A stretch of DNA of 55,819 bases from Lachnospiraceae bacterium (GTDB taxonomy: Bacteria; Bacillota; Clostridia; Lachnospirales; Lachnospiraceae), in the NCBI GenBank assembly GCA_017521195.1, contig JAFXGP010000027.1, positions 1 through 55,819 of the forward strand. Direction: 5' to 3'. A program made the position numbers and the translations under genes. This document shows positions 17,395-26,687 of this stretch, one piece after another; the stretch's first letter is position 1, and every line of letters begins with the position of its first letter. The notes under the pieces are model-generated. The model had not been told where the DNA came from. It searched no databases and saw only the letters and a program-made list of their open reading frames with translations.

Positions 17395-18252
17395 ATGAAA
17401 ACAAATATTAAAAATAAGAATTCAATTGGAATATATATGGTATTAATGGCGGCTGCACTTTTTAGTATGGGTGGGTTGTGTATTAAAATGGTACCCTGGT
17501 CCCCCCTTGCAATCAACGGTGCCAGAAGCTTAATATCTGTGATGGTATTGGCAACTTATCTAAAAATTATAAAGCACAAAATAGTCATAAATCCGGCAGT
17601 ATTATTTGGAGCGGTTTGTATGACTGGGACCACCAGTCTGTATTGTGCAGCCAACAAACTTACTACAGCAGCCAATGCTATTGTGTTGCAGTTTACAGCT
17701 CCCATTTTTGTAATATTGTTGATGTGGGCATTAAAGAATGAGAAACCTAAAAAAGTGGATATTCTGGCTTGTGTGGTTGTGTTTTCAGGTATTATTTGTT
17801 TCTTTGTGGATGGTCTGTTGATAGGAAATATGTTGGGGAATATCATTGCGGTTCTTTCCGGAGTTTGTTATGCCGGAGTGTTTATGATGAACAGTTTTGA
17901 AAAGTCAGATGCGATTTCTTCTGTCTTTTTGGGACATGCCTTGTCTGCAGTTACAGGGATTGGATTTGTATTTCGGGAAACGGATTTTGGAACACAAGCT
18001 ATCACGGGAATTTTACTGTTGGGTGTTTTTCAAATGGCAATTGCCTATATTTTTATGTCGAAAGGTTTGGAACAGGTGTCTGCGATTACTGCCAGTCTGA
18101 CTACTGCCATTGAACCTATTTTGAATCCCTTGTTAGTAGCCTTTTTCTGGGGAGAGATGATAAGCCCTTTGTCTCTGGTTGGTGCAGTGATTGTTATTGT
18201 TGGAGTGATAGGGTATAATCTGATAACTATTCAGAGCCAAGCGAATTTATAA
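17395..18252 (+). CDS. EamA/DMT family transporter
   Basis: This inner-membrane drug/metabolite-type exporter has ten predicted hydrophobic segments in two EamA halves (~10-140 and ~155-280). GTTSLYCAANKLTTAANA and the second-half counterpart GLEQVSAITASLTTAIEPI are typical repeat signatures. The length of 285 aa is standard. The substrate is unknown. ATG 17395 is preceded by ATGAGAAAA, a weak ribosome binding site. The next gene, 64 bases downstream, may be cotranscribed. Confidence 0.88.
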   Translation: MKTNIKNKNSIGIYMVLMAAALFSMGGLCIKMVPWSPLAINGARSLISVMVLATYLKIIKHKIVINPAVLFGAVCMTGTTSLYCAANKLTTAANAIVLQFTAPIFVILLMWALKNEKPKKVDILACVVVFSGIICFFVDGLLIGNMLGNIIAVLSGVCYAGVFMMNSFEKSDAISSVFLGHALSAVTGIGFVFRETDFGTQAITGILLLGVFQMAIAYIFMSKGLEQVSAITASLTTAIEPILNPLLVAFFWGEMISPLSLVGAVIVIVGVIGYNLITIQSQANL

Positions 18253-18316
18253 AAAATATACGATGAATAGTTATATAATTTAATAAAAACACAAAGAAAA
18301 GTATGGAGTGATAACT

Positions 18317-18895
18317 ATGACCAAGTTTTTACAGGATATGACAGATTTTATATTTTTAGAGGATGAACCCAAGAAGGCAGATGTCATTTTTCTTCCCGGT
18401 TCAGAAGAGGGAGAATTGGCAAGAACGGCAGCAAGACTTTATCACGAAGGATATGCGCCTTTGATTATACCTTCCGGGAAATATGCAAAATGGACAGGAA
18501 AATCCGTTGTGGAAGAATTTGAAACAGAAAGCGATCATTTTGCCAAGATTTTGATGGAAGAAGGTGTTCCTGAATGTGCTATCTTAAAAGAGCGGGAAGC
18601 TACTTATACCTATCAAAATGCTATCAACACCAGAAAGCTTTTGGATGAAAAAGGTATCGTGGTAAAAAGAGCTCTTCTTTGTTGCCAGGCGTTTCATGCC
18701 AGAAGAAGCAAATTGTATTATCAGATTTTATTTCCGGATACGGAGATTTTAGTTTGTCCCACAGTGACCAAGGGCATCAGTAAAGATAATTGGTTTAAAT
18801 CGAGAGAAAAATCCGACAGAGTCTTAGGAGAAATCGAACGTTGCGGAAGCCAGTTCCATGAAATTGTGGCTGAGTACGGAGCTTTGGAAGAATAA
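18317..18895 (+). CDS. YdcF/DUF218 family protein
   Basis: This is a soluble DUF218-fold protein; relatives bind S-adenosylmethionine or act in envelope metabolism, but the role is unclear. VIFLPGSEEGELARTAARLY resembles the family opening. EREATYTYQNAINTRKLLD holds the conserved N and T residues, and LLCCQAFHARRSKLYYQILFP is also typical. ATG 18317 is chosen because GGAG (18305-18308) precedes it at eight bases; the frame also opens at GTG 18308. There is no signal peptide, unlike many YdcF proteins. Confidence 0.82.
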   Translation: MTKFLQDMTDFIFLEDEPKKADVIFLPGSEEGELARTAARLYHEGYAPLIIPSGKYAKWTGKSVVEEFETESDHFAKILMEEGVPECAILKEREATYTYQNAINTRKLLDEKGIVVKRALLCCQAFHARRSKLYYQILFPDTEILVCPTVTKGISKDNWFKSREKSDRVLGEIERCGSQFHEIVAEYGALEE

Positions 18896-18947
18896 ACGGA
18901 CGTTTGTGAAAAGACGGATTTAACAAAATACAAAAGGGGAAAGATAA

Positions 18948-20237
18948 ATGGAAAAAAAGGATGTCAGTGTTAAAGTTATAGAAAGTTTGAAATATTATTG
19001 GGGAGAAATCCGACAAACTGCTTATAATTTTATAAAATGGTCGGTGTTGGCGATTATTACCGGAGGAATTATCGGAGTTATCAGTAGTGCTTTTGGTCAT
19101 ACCTTATCAGCGGTAACTTCTTTTAGAAAAGATAATCCATGGATTTTATTTGCAATGCCTCTGGCTGGTGCAATTATTGTGTTTCTATATAAAAAATTCG
19201 GAAAAGATGACGGAGGAACCAATCAGGTATTTTCTACAGTCCGTGCCAGAGATGAAGTTCCGGCCACTGCAGCACCTTTAATTTTTGTCTCCACGGCATT
19301 AACCCATCTTACAGGGGGAAGTGCAGGTCGTGAAGGAGCTGCTATTCAGTTAGGAGGCAGTATTGCCAATCAATTAGGTAGAATTATTAAGTTAGATGAT
19401 GAAGATACGCATGTGATTGTTATGTGTGGTATGAGTGCAGCTTTTGCGGCACTTTTTGGTACACCTATGGCGGCAGCGATTTTCGCGTTGGAAGTAATCA
19501 GTGTAGGGGTAATGTATTATACAGCATTGATGCCTTGTTTGATTGCATCTCTTATGGCAGCAGGGGTGGCAGGTGCATTGGGAATTCATGCAGAACGTTT
19601 TTTGGCAGGCTATGTACCAAGCATGACTGTGGAATCCGGAATAAAAGTGGGAATTGTAGTTTTGACCTGTTCCATTGTAAGTATATTGTTTTGTATGATT
19701 TTAAAATTGGTAGGAAAAGCTTATGGACATTGGTTCAAAAATAAGTATATGAGAATTGTTGCAGCGGCAACTATTGTAATTGTTTTGAATTTGCTGTTAC
19801 AAACTACAGATTATATGGGAGCGGGAACGGAATTAATTATTCAGGCGGTAGAATATGGAAAAGCAAGACCGTTGGACTTTTTTTGGAAATTAATTTTGAC
19901 AGCACTTACCATGAAAGCAGGATTTAAAGGCGGGGAAATTGTTCCTTCTTTTTGCATCGGTGCAACTTTGGGATGTGCCATGGGACAATTAGTAGGATTT
20001 GAGCCAAGATTATGTGCTGCTTGCGGTATGATTGCTTTCTTCTGTGGTGTAACTAACTGTCCGATTACTTCTATATTAATTGCGTTTGAATTGTTTGGGT
20101 TCGAAGGGGTATCTTATTATCTGGTTGCGGTAGCGGTCAGCTATGCTACTTCCGGATATTATGGATTATACAAAGACCAGACTATTGTATATTCTAAATA
20201 TAAAGCGAAATATGTAAATCAGAAAACAAGAACCTAG
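18948..20237 (+). CDS. CLC-family antiporter, fluoride (CLC-F) subtype
   Basis: This is a membrane CLC protein with many hydrophobic segments (429 aa). The gating segment reads GGSAGREGAAIQLGGS and the later one FGTPMAAAIFALEV; GGEIVPSFCIGATLG is the third pore segment. The canonical chloride-channel GSGIP motif near the N-terminus is replaced by KDDGGTNQVF. These features match the CLC-F branch, which exports fluoride in exchange for protons, better than chloride-transporting CLCs. The substrate call is from family knowledge. I see no fluoride riboswitch in the 52 bases upstream. It may be cotranscribed with the DUF218 gene. Confidence 0.82.
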   Translation: MEKKDVSVKVIESLKYYWGEIRQTAYNFIKWSVLAIITGGIIGVISSAFGHTLSAVTSFRKDNPWILFAMPLAGAIIVFLYKKFGKDDGGTNQVFSTVRARDEVPATAAPLIFVSTALTHLTGGSAGREGAAIQLGGSIANQLGRIIKLDDEDTHVIVMCGMSAAFAALFGTPMAAAIFALEVISVGVMYYTALMPCLIASLMAAGVAGALGIHAERFLAGYVPSMTVESGIKVGIVVLTCSIVSILFCMILKLVGKAYGHWFKNKYMRIVAAATIVIVLNLLLQTTDYMGAGTELIIQAVEYGKARPLDFFWKLILTALTMKAGFKGGEIVPSFCIGATLGCAMGQLVGFEPRLCAACGMIAFFCGVTNCPITSILIAFELFGFEGVSYYLVAVAVSYATSGYYGLYKDQTIVYSKYKAKYVNQKTRT

Positions 20238-20320
20238 TGATATCTATCATATGCAGAAGGAAATAATAGTGAAAAAATAATTTAAATGTTGTAAAAATTA
20301 TACAAATGACTGCATGGGGG

Positions 20321-20349
20321 TTGCGGTCCGAACCGATAAATGTTAAAAT
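20321..20349 (+). promoter_or_regulatory. Sigma-A-type promoter for the flavin/Rnf-like operon
   Basis: TTGCGG (20321-20326) and TAAAAT (20344-20349) are spaced by 17 bases, ~30 bases before the first gene. No other promoter of similar quality was noticed before the terminator at 27680. Confidence 0.6.
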
Positions 20350-20379
20350 TTTGTCGATTTATTATTATAAGGAGGCAGC

Positions 20380-20775
20380 ATGGGTAAAACAAAGGGGATG
20401 AGACTGAGATTTTGTATAGGCGATGTCCTAGTAATAGGCTTTGTAGTAATGCTGGCAATTCTTATAGGTGTAGTGTTTTGGATAAAAACAGGAACAGAAG
20501 AAGGGAATCTTGTAGTGGTTTACCGTGAAGGTGAAAAAATACGGGAACTTTCCTTAGATAAGAATACGGAGATTTTTATTGAAAACAGTTACACAAATAA
20601 ATTAGTAGTAAAAGATAAAAAAGTTGCCATTGTGGAATCCGATTGTCCGGGAATGGATTGTGTACACAGCGGATGGATCAGTGGTAAAGGGCGCAGTCTT
20701 GTGTGTTTGCCCAATCGTGTGGAAATTCGAATCGAGGGGGAAGTAGATTCAGAAGTGGATTTTATCGTGAGGTAA
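20380..20775 (+). CDS. NusG domain II-containing protein (EetA-like)
   Basis: This small protein has one N-terminal membrane segment (~13-35) and an extracytoplasmic NusG-II-type beta domain. The conserved pattern SDCPGMDCVHSGWIS followed by SLVCLPNRVEIRIEG is the family hallmark, with three cysteines. Proteins of this type pair with Gx-transporter proteins in Gram-positive flavin and quinone redox loci; as I recall, EetA of the Listeria extracellular electron transfer locus is one. The ribosome binding site is AAGGAGGCAGC. The next gene starts three bases after its stop. Its exact molecular role is unknown. Confidence 0.85.
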   Translation: MGKTKGMRLRFCIGDVLVIGFVVMLAILIGVVFWIKTGTEEGNLVVVYREGEKIRELSLDKNTEIFIENSYTNKLVVKDKKVAIVESDCPGMDCVHSGWISGKGRSLVCLPNRVEIRIEGEVDSEVDFIVR

Positions 20776-20778
20776 GTT

Positions 20779-21300
20779 ATGAAGAAGAATAAAGTGAATC
20801 AAATGACTTTGTGTGCGATATTAATATCCATGGCGTTGGTGTTGTCCTATATGGAACGTTTTATTCCGTTACAGATGTTTATTCCGTTACCGGGAATAAA
20901 ACTGGGGCTGGCAAATGTAGTAACATTAATGGCCTTGTTCTTTTTAGGAACAAAGAGTGCTTTTACTATTTTAATTATAAGATGTGTTTTGGGCGCTGTT
21001 TTTGGCGGAGGAATTTCCGGTCTGGCATTTTCTTTGACAGGTGGGATTTTGGCCATGAGTGTGATGTGCATCTTTAAACAAAACAGAAGAGTTTCGGTAT
21101 TTGGAGTCAGCATCTTGGGAGCTGCATTTCATAATATCGGACAAATTCTTGTAGCCATTTTTATGATGGGATCTGTGTACGTAATAGGTTATTTGCCGTA
21201 CTTATTATTAGTATCTGTGTTTACCGGGATGGCAACCGGCAGTATTTGCGCGGGGGTATTCCGTATTTTAAAAACAAATACGCAGATAATACAAAATTAA
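20779..21300 (+). CDS. Gx transporter family membrane protein (EetB-like)
   Basis: This 173-aa polytopic membrane protein belongs to the family once annotated as heptaprenyl diphosphate synthase component I and now as Gx transporter (ECF-S-like fold). About five hydrophobic segments are visible. GIKLGLANVVTLMALFFLG and GAVFGGGISGLAFSLTGG are characteristic. By family it probably moves a small hydrophobic or flavin/quinone-related molecule; the substrate is not established. It is coupled to the NusG-II gene upstream and lies 23 bases before the flavin lipoprotein gene, as in EetA/EetB-type loci. Confidence 0.87.
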   Translation: MKKNKVNQMTLCAILISMALVLSYMERFIPLQMFIPLPGIKLGLANVVTLMALFFLGTKSAFTILIIRCVLGAVFGGGISGLAFSLTGGILAMSVMCIFKQNRRVSVFGVSILGAAFHNIGQILVAIFMMGSVYVIGYLPYLLLVSVFTGMATGSICAGVFRILKTNTQIIQN

Positions 21301-21323
21301 AGGGAAATGGGAGGAAAGAGACA

Positions 21324-23312
21324 ATGAAAAAATTACTTGCTTTTATTTTAACAATGGCAATGACTGCAAGTATGCTTGTAGGATGTACAGGAACAATTGT
21401 AGTGATAGAAAATCCTACAGAGAATGTAGAAAACGTGGAAACTGAAATGGTGGAAGTTACAGAAGGTGCTGTAAAAACAGGTCTTTCCGTGATTGCAAAT
21501 CTGTCAGGGGAAGCAGCAAGTGCTGAAGCAAACGGAACTGTAACAACAGATATTTCTTTAGTTGCGGTTACTGTAAATGACAATGGTGTAATTGAATCCT
21601 GTGCCATTGATGCAGTACAGGGAAAAGTTGCATTTGATAGTGAAGGTCAGCTTGCGGCAGAGGCAGGAGAAATCTTAAGCAAAAACGAATTAGGCGATAA
21701 CTATGGAATGAGAGCTTTCTCAGGAATCGGAAAAGAGTGGAATGAACAGGCTGCATATATTGCAGATTATGCAGAAGGTAAAACAGTAGAAGAATTAAAA
21801 ACAAATGCTATAGATGAATCAGGTATGGTAAAAGATGCAGACTTGGCTTCCGGCGCGACTATTTATATGGGCTCTTTTATTTGGGCAATTGAAGATGCAG
21901 TTAACAATGCAAAACATTGTGGTGCCCAGAGCGGAGATCAGTTGGTATTAACAGCAATCTCTTCTTCTGAAGGAAGTGCAGCAGCAACAGCAGAAGCAGA
22001 AGGAAGTGCATCTGTAACATCTAACATTATTGCTATGACAACAAATGGCGAAGTAATCACAAGCTGTATTATTGATGCAGTTCAGTCAAAAGCAGGATTT
22101 GCAACAGACGGAACTTTAGTAGGAGAAGTAGCAGGCAGTGTATTATCCAAAGCACAGCTTGGCGAAGATTATGGTTTAAAAGCTTACTCAGGAGTAGGTA
22201 AGGAATGGGATGAACAGACATTAGCATTCTGCGAATATGTAACAGGTAAAACTGTAGAAGAAGCTACAAGTATTGCTTTAACAGAAACTACAGCACCTGC
22301 AGATGCTGACCTTGCAGCAAGTGTATCTATCGCAGTAGGTGATTTTGTAAACTTAGTGAAAAAAGCCGGTGAAAAAACAGTAGGCGGAGATGTGGCAAGT
22401 GAAGCCGGAGCAGTAAAAACAGGTTTTGCAGTTTCTGCTACCATCGGTGCAGAAAGTGCCGGTGAAGAAGATGGAACAACAACAACAGATGTTTCTGTTG
22501 TAGCAGTAACAGTTACAGAAGACGGAGTAATTGAATCTTGTAAAATCGATGCTGTACAGGGAAAAGTTTCCTTCACAGCAGAAGGAAAAATCAGTTCTGA
22601 AGCAGGTGCTGTTTTAAGTAAAAAAGAATTGGGCGATGACTATGGAATGAGAGCTTTCTCAGGAATCGGAAAAGAATGGAATGAACAAGTAGAAGCTATT
22701 GAAGCTTATGCAATAGGAAAAACGGTAGAAGAATTAAAATCCAAAGCTATTGATGAATCCGGTGTGGTAGCAGATGCAGACCTTGCCAGCGGAGCAACTA
22801 TTTATATGGGCTCTTTCATTTGGGCAATTGAAGATGCAGTAAACAATGCACAGAATCTTGGGGCAAATTCCGGGGATGAATTGATCTTGGTTACTAATTC
22901 CAAAGCATCCGGAACAGATGCTTCTGCAGATGCAGAAGGAACTACACAGGTAGATTCTAACGTAGCAGTATTTACTATGAAAGATGGTGTGATTACAAGT
23001 TGTATCATTGATGCTATTCAGGCAAAAGCTGCTTTTGATGCCAAAGGTGTAGTAGCAGAAATTGCAGATGCAACAGTTTTAAGTAAAGCACAGCTTGGTG
23101 AAAAATATGGATTGAAAGCATTCTCCGGTGTCGGAAAAGAATGGAATGAGCAGACAACTGCATTCTGTGAATATATCACAGGAAAAACGGTAGAAGAAGT
23201 AATGGGCATTGCCTTAACAGAAACTACAGCACCGGCAGAAGAAGATCTTGCAGCAAGTGTATCTATTGCTGTAGGAGACTTTATGGGACTTGTTGAAAAA
23301 GCAGCTAAGTAG
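21324..23312 (+). CDS. Lipoprotein with four tandem FMN-domain-like repeats
   Basis: This is a surface lipoprotein: a hydrophobic signal ends in SMLVGC with lipid-accepting C21. The ATG at 21324, with GGGAGGAAAG before it, is preferred over an in-frame start at 21246. The mature protein has four ~155-aa repeats arranged A-B-A'-B', with an exact 313-codon period between the halves. A and A' each end in DLASGAT (T179 and T492), matching the [ST]GA[ST] site where ApbE attaches FMN. B and B' have AASVS there and have lost the acceptor. The next gene is ApbE. It probably carries two covalent FMNs and relays electrons outside the membrane, like PplA. The very regular repeats mean the flavin role is inferred, not proven. 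Confidence 0.8.
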   Translation: MKKLLAFILTMAMTASMLVGCTGTIVVIENPTENVENVETEMVEVTEGAVKTGLSVIANLSGEAASAEANGTVTTDISLVAVTVNDNGVIESCAIDAVQGKVAFDSEGQLAAEAGEILSKNELGDNYGMRAFSGIGKEWNEQAAYIADYAEGKTVEELKTNAIDESGMVKDADLASGATIYMGSFIWAIEDAVNNAKHCGAQSGDQLVLTAISSSEGSAAATAEAEGSASVTSNIIAMTTNGEVITSCIIDAVQSKAGFATDGTLVGEVAGSVLSKAQLGEDYGLKAYSGVGKEWDEQTLAFCEYVTGKTVEEATSIALTETTAPADADLAASVSIAVGDFVNLVKKAGEKTVGGDVASEAGAVKTGFAVSATIGAESAGEEDGTTTTDVSVVAVTVTEDGVIESCKIDAVQGKVSFTAEGKISSEAGAVLSKKELGDDYGMRAFSGIGKEWNEQVEAIEAYAIGKTVEELKSKAIDESGVVADADLASGATIYMGSFIWAIEDAVNNAQNLGANSGDELILVTNSKASGTDASADAEGTTQVDSNVAVFTMKDGVITSCIIDAIQAKAAFDAKGVVAEIADATVLSKAQLGEKYGLKAFSGVGKEWNEQTTAFCEYITGKTVEEVMGIALTETTAPAEEDLAASVSIAVGDFMGLVEKAAK

Positions 23313-23373
23313 GGAATTTCAAATTAGTAAATATGTGGTCGGAAAAAATAAGACTACGATATGAGGAAAAGAT

Positions 23374-24411
23374 ATGTTTCGAAAATGGCTGTTCCTTGTT
23401 TTGGCAACCTTGCTTTTAACAGGATGCGGTAATTCACCTGAAATAAAAGAAACTGAGGTAGTAAAGAAACAGTATCAGGCATCTTTCCTGAATTTGTTTG
23501 ATACTGTAACTACCATTTTGGGGTATGCCGAAACAGAGGAGGAATTTGAGAAAATTACAGATGATATCTATACCAAACTGGAAAAATATCATAAGCTGTT
23601 TGACATTTATAGGGAATATGAAATAAATAACATTAAAACCATAAATGATCAGGCGGGAATTGCTCCGGTAGAAGTAGATGAAGAGATTATAGAACTTCTG
23701 TTGGATTGTAAAGAATACTATTATATGACCGGTGGTAAAGTTAATGTGGCCATGGGTAGCGTACTGAATCTTTGGCACGAAGCCAGAGAGGATGGAGTTG
23801 ACAATCCCCTGGAATCATATTTACCGGATGAGGCAGCTTTAAAGGAAGCAGCCTTGCATTGCGATATAGAGGATGTGGTGATTGATGAAGAGGCATCCAC
23901 GGTTTATATTGCAGATCCCAAACTTCGTCTGGATGTGGGAGCAGTTGCCAAAGGATGGGCCACGGAAAAGGTATGCCGGGAAATACCGGAAGGACTTTTG
24001 GTCAGTGTAGGTGGTAATGTCCGGGCAACGGGACCAAAGCCGGGAGATATTCCATGGGTAGTAGGAATAGAATCTCCCTGGAAAGAAAATTCAGACTATG
24101 TTCATACGTTGTATGTAAATCGGGAGTGTGTAGTTACCAGTGGTGATTATCAAAGATATTATACGGTAGATGGTGAAACTTATCATCATCTCATAGATCC
24201 GGAGACTTTGTATCCGGGTAAAAAGTGGAAGGCAGTCAGTGTGGTGTGTGAAGATTCCGGTCTGGCAGATGCTTTATCCACAGCACTTTTTCTCCTCTCA
24301 AAAGAAGAAGGGGAAAAAATAGCAAAACAACATGATGCCTATGTGATGTGGATCGCTTCTGAAGAAGAAATCTATTATAGCGATGGCTTTGAAACGATAA
24401 TTAAGAGGTGA
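23374..24411 (+). CDS. apbE: FAD:protein FMN transferase (ApbE), lipoprotein
   Basis: This enzyme attaches FMN from FAD to a threonine in target flavoproteins on the outer face of the membrane. The signal LLLTGC places the lipidated Cys at residue 18. Family motifs are GGKVNVAMGSVLNLW, LDVGAVAKGWATEK, VSVGGNVRATG, HHLIDPETLYPGK and the metal-binding DALSTALFLL. The length of 345 aa is typical. It lies between a likely substrate (the repeat lipoprotein) and RnfC-D-G, where RnfD and RnfG are also flavinylated. The gene stops six bases before rnfC. Confidence 0.95.
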   Translation: MFRKWLFLVLATLLLTGCGNSPEIKETEVVKKQYQASFLNLFDTVTTILGYAETEEEFEKITDDIYTKLEKYHKLFDIYREYEINNIKTINDQAGIAPVEVDEEIIELLLDCKEYYYMTGGKVNVAMGSVLNLWHEAREDGVDNPLESYLPDEAALKEAALHCDIEDVVIDEEASTVYIADPKLRLDVGAVAKGWATEKVCREIPEGLLVSVGGNVRATGPKPGDIPWVVGIESPWKENSDYVHTLYVNRECVVTSGDYQRYYTVDGETYHHLIDPETLYPGKKWKAVSVVCEDSGLADALSTALFLLSKEEGEKIAKQHDAYVMWIASEEEIYYSDGFETIIKR

Positions 24412-24417
24412 GAGGAA

Positions 24418-25725
24418 ATGAAACGTTTATTCTTTGGTGGAGTACATCCGGCAGATAAAAAAGAATTGTCTGCTAATGTAGAACTGCAAATGAAAAAAGA
24501 ACCAAAGCAAGTAACTATCCCTATGTCCCAGCATATTGGGGCTCCTTGTGAACCTTTGGTAGCTGTAGGAGATACGGTTAAAAAAGGACAGAAAATCGGG
24601 GATGGCAAAGGTCTTTGTGTACCGGTACATGCTTCTGTTTCCGGTAAAGTAGTTGCAATTGAAAAAAGACGTCATGTAAACGGACAGGATGTTCTTTCTG
24701 TTGTGATTGAAAATGATTATAAAGATACTGAAGATACATCTATGACAGCTTATGAAGATTATTCTAAATTAAGTGATGATAAGATTATTGATATTATCCG
24801 TGAAGCAGGAATTGTTGGTATGGGTGGTGCTACTTTCGCTACTAATGTGAAAGCAGCAAGCAGCATGGAAAAAGTAAAAGTTTTAATTGCCAATGCCTGT
24901 GAATGTGAACCATATATTACATCGGATGATATGCTTCTTCGTATGTATCCGGAACGTGTATTGGAAGGTATGAGAATTATCTGTCAGGTTTTAAATCCTG
25001 AGAGAGTAGTTCTTGCGATTGAAGAAAACAAAAAAGCCGCTATTGAAGTTTTGAAAAAAGAGTTGGCTAACGATAAAAAAATTGAATTGGTAGTGCTTCC
25101 GACCAGATATCCTCAGGGAGCAGAAAAACAATTGGTACAAGCTGTAACAGGTTTTGAAATTAAAGGTGGAGAACTTCCGAGAAGTGTAGGAGCAGCGGTA
25201 TTTAACGTAGCTACTTTTGCTTACACATACGGGGCAGTGTGCTTTGGACGTCCGGTAACCAGACGTATTGTAACTGTTACCGGTGAAGCTGTAAACAATC
25301 CGGGAAATTATTGGTTAAGAATCGGAACTCCTTTTGAAGAGGCAGTAGCCCAGGCCGGTGGTTTAAAAGATAATGCATGGAAAGTAATTGCCGGAGGACC
25401 TATGATGGGTGTGGCACAGGAAGATTTAAGTGCCTGCACTATTAAAGGAACTAACTGTATTCTTTGCTTATCTGAAGAACAGAATGGTGAAGCAAAAGAA
25501 GAAAATCCATGTATTCGTTGCGGAGCTTGTGTGAAGGCATGTCCTATGAATTTACAGCCATTGTATTTACATGCATATGGTAAAAAAGCAGATACAAAAG
25601 AATTAAAACGATTAAATGTAATGGATTGTATTGAATGCGGATGTTGTTCTTATACATGTCCTGCTAAATTGCGTTTGGTAGAAACCATCCGTGAAGGAAA
25701 AGTACGTGTAAAGGAGGAAATGTAA
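24418..25725 (+). CDS. rnfC: Rnf/Nqr-type electron transport subunit C
   Basis: RnfC is the peripheral NADH-binding subunit of Rnf, holding FMN and two [4Fe-4S] clusters. An N-terminal biotinyl-lipoyl-like segment (VPVHASVSGKVVAIEKR) is followed by the NADH/FMN site REAGIVGMGGATF, a SLBB-like region and two ferredoxin motifs, CIRCGACVKACP and CIECGCCSYTCP. The 435 aa match the usual core length without C-terminal extensions. A strong GAGGTGAGAGGAA ribosome binding site precedes ATG 24418. All cofactor ligands appear intact, so the cytoplasmic NADH-facing module should work. Confidence 0.95.
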   Translation: MKRLFFGGVHPADKKELSANVELQMKKEPKQVTIPMSQHIGAPCEPLVAVGDTVKKGQKIGDGKGLCVPVHASVSGKVVAIEKRRHVNGQDVLSVVIENDYKDTEDTSMTAYEDYSKLSDDKIIDIIREAGIVGMGGATFATNVKAASSMEKVKVLIANACECEPYITSDDMLLRMYPERVLEGMRIICQVLNPERVVLAIEENKKAAIEVLKKELANDKKIELVVLPTRYPQGAEKQLVQAVTGFEIKGGELPRSVGAAVFNVATFAYTYGAVCFGRPVTRRIVTVTGEAVNNPGNYWLRIGTPFEEAVAQAGGLKDNAWKVIAGGPMMGVAQEDLSACTIKGTNCILCLSEEQNGEAKEENPCIRCGACVKACPMNLQPLYLHAYGKKADTKELKRLNVMDCIECGCCSYTCPAKLRLVETIREGKVRVKEEM

Positions 25726-25727
25726 TC

Positions 25728-26687
25728 ATGAAATTTGAAGTAACATCTTCCCCTCATATTAGAAGTAAAAAGAATACACAGCATATTATGCTGGATGTAA
25801 TTCTTGCATTACTCCCTGCTCTTTTGGTAGGTGTAGTAAGATTTGGAGTACAGGCTTTAGTGCTTACTTTAGTAAGTATTGCGGCAGCAGTAGCAGCAGA
25901 ATGGATTTGCGGTATGGTAATTTACCATCGCAATACAGTAAAAGATTTGTCTGCGGTAGTAACCGGTTTATTACTTGCCATGACACTTCCGTCCACAGTG
26001 CCTTACTGGGTGGCAGCTATCGGCAGTGCGTTTGCTATTATTCTTGTAAAAGGTTTTGGCGGTGGTTTAGGTAAGAATGTATTTAACCCTGCTTTAGCAG
26101 CAAGAGCGCTTTTAATGTTAATCTGGCCGGTATATCTGGTTCGTTTCCCGAAAGTAGGGACTACAGGAAATGCGGTAGATATGGTAGCAGGAGCTACACC
26201 TTTACATCATATGCAGATGCCTGCATTACCGGAAGAAAGCCTTATGGATATGTTCCTTGGTAATATTGGAGGCTGTATCGGTGAAGTGTGTTCATTAGCA
26301 TTATTGGCAGGCGGAGTATATTTAATTTGGAAAGGTATTATTTCCGTAAGAATTCCGGCTGCATACTTAGGAACTATTGCAGTTTTAACACTGGTATTCT
26401 CCAAAGGTGACAATGCTTTTGCATGGATGATGTACAGTGTTCTTGGCGGTGGAGTTATGTTGGCTGCATTCTTTATGGCAACGGATTATACAACATCTCC
26501 TGTAACACCTAAGGGACAGGTAATTTACGGAATCGGTTGTGGAGTTTTAACAGTAGTATTCCGTTATTTCGGTCTTTTCCCGGAAGGTGTAACTTATGCA
26601 ATTCTTTTAATGAATGCCTGTGTTTGGGTAATTGATACTTATACAGCACCACGTAGATTTGGAACAAAGAAAGGAGAAACAGCATAA
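25728..26687 (+). CDS. rnfD: Rnf-type electron transport subunit D (flavinylated membrane subunit)
   Basis: RnfD is an integral membrane subunit that normally carries covalent FMN. This 319-aa protein has about nine hydrophobic segments and the motif AGATPL, with candidate acceptor Thr157, the equivalent of the SGAT site of NqrB/RnfD. KGFGGGLGKNVFNPALAARALL is not written in full here but its core GGGLGKNVFNPALA is the family signature. It starts three bases after rnfC and overlaps rnfG by one base (TAATG), so translation is coupled. Confidence 0.94.
   Translation: MKFEVTSSPHIRSKKNTQHIMLDVILALLPALLVGVVRFGVQALVLTLVSIAAAVAAEWICGMVIYHRNTVKDLSAVVTGLLLAMTLPSTVPYWVAAIGSAFAIILVKGFGGGLGKNVFNPALAARALLMLIWPVYLVRFPKVGTTGNAVDMVAGATPLHHMQMPALPEESLMDMFLGNIGGCIGEVCSLALLAGGVYLIWKGIISVRIPAAYLGTIAVLTLVFSKGDNAFAWMMYSVLGGGVMLAAFFMATDYTTSPVTPKGQVIYGIGCGVLTVVFRYFGLFPEGVTYAILLMNACVWVIDTYTAPRRFGTKKGETA

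Noticed and set aside
18896-18947. Fluoride riboswitch upstream of the CLC gene
   Set aside because: The 52-base gap is too short and lacks the conserved crcB-motif sequence.
21246-21323. Upstream start for the repeat lipoprotein
   Set aside because: It would overlap the Gx-transporter gene and place 26 residues before a clean lipoprotein signal that has its own strong ribosome binding site at ATG 21324.
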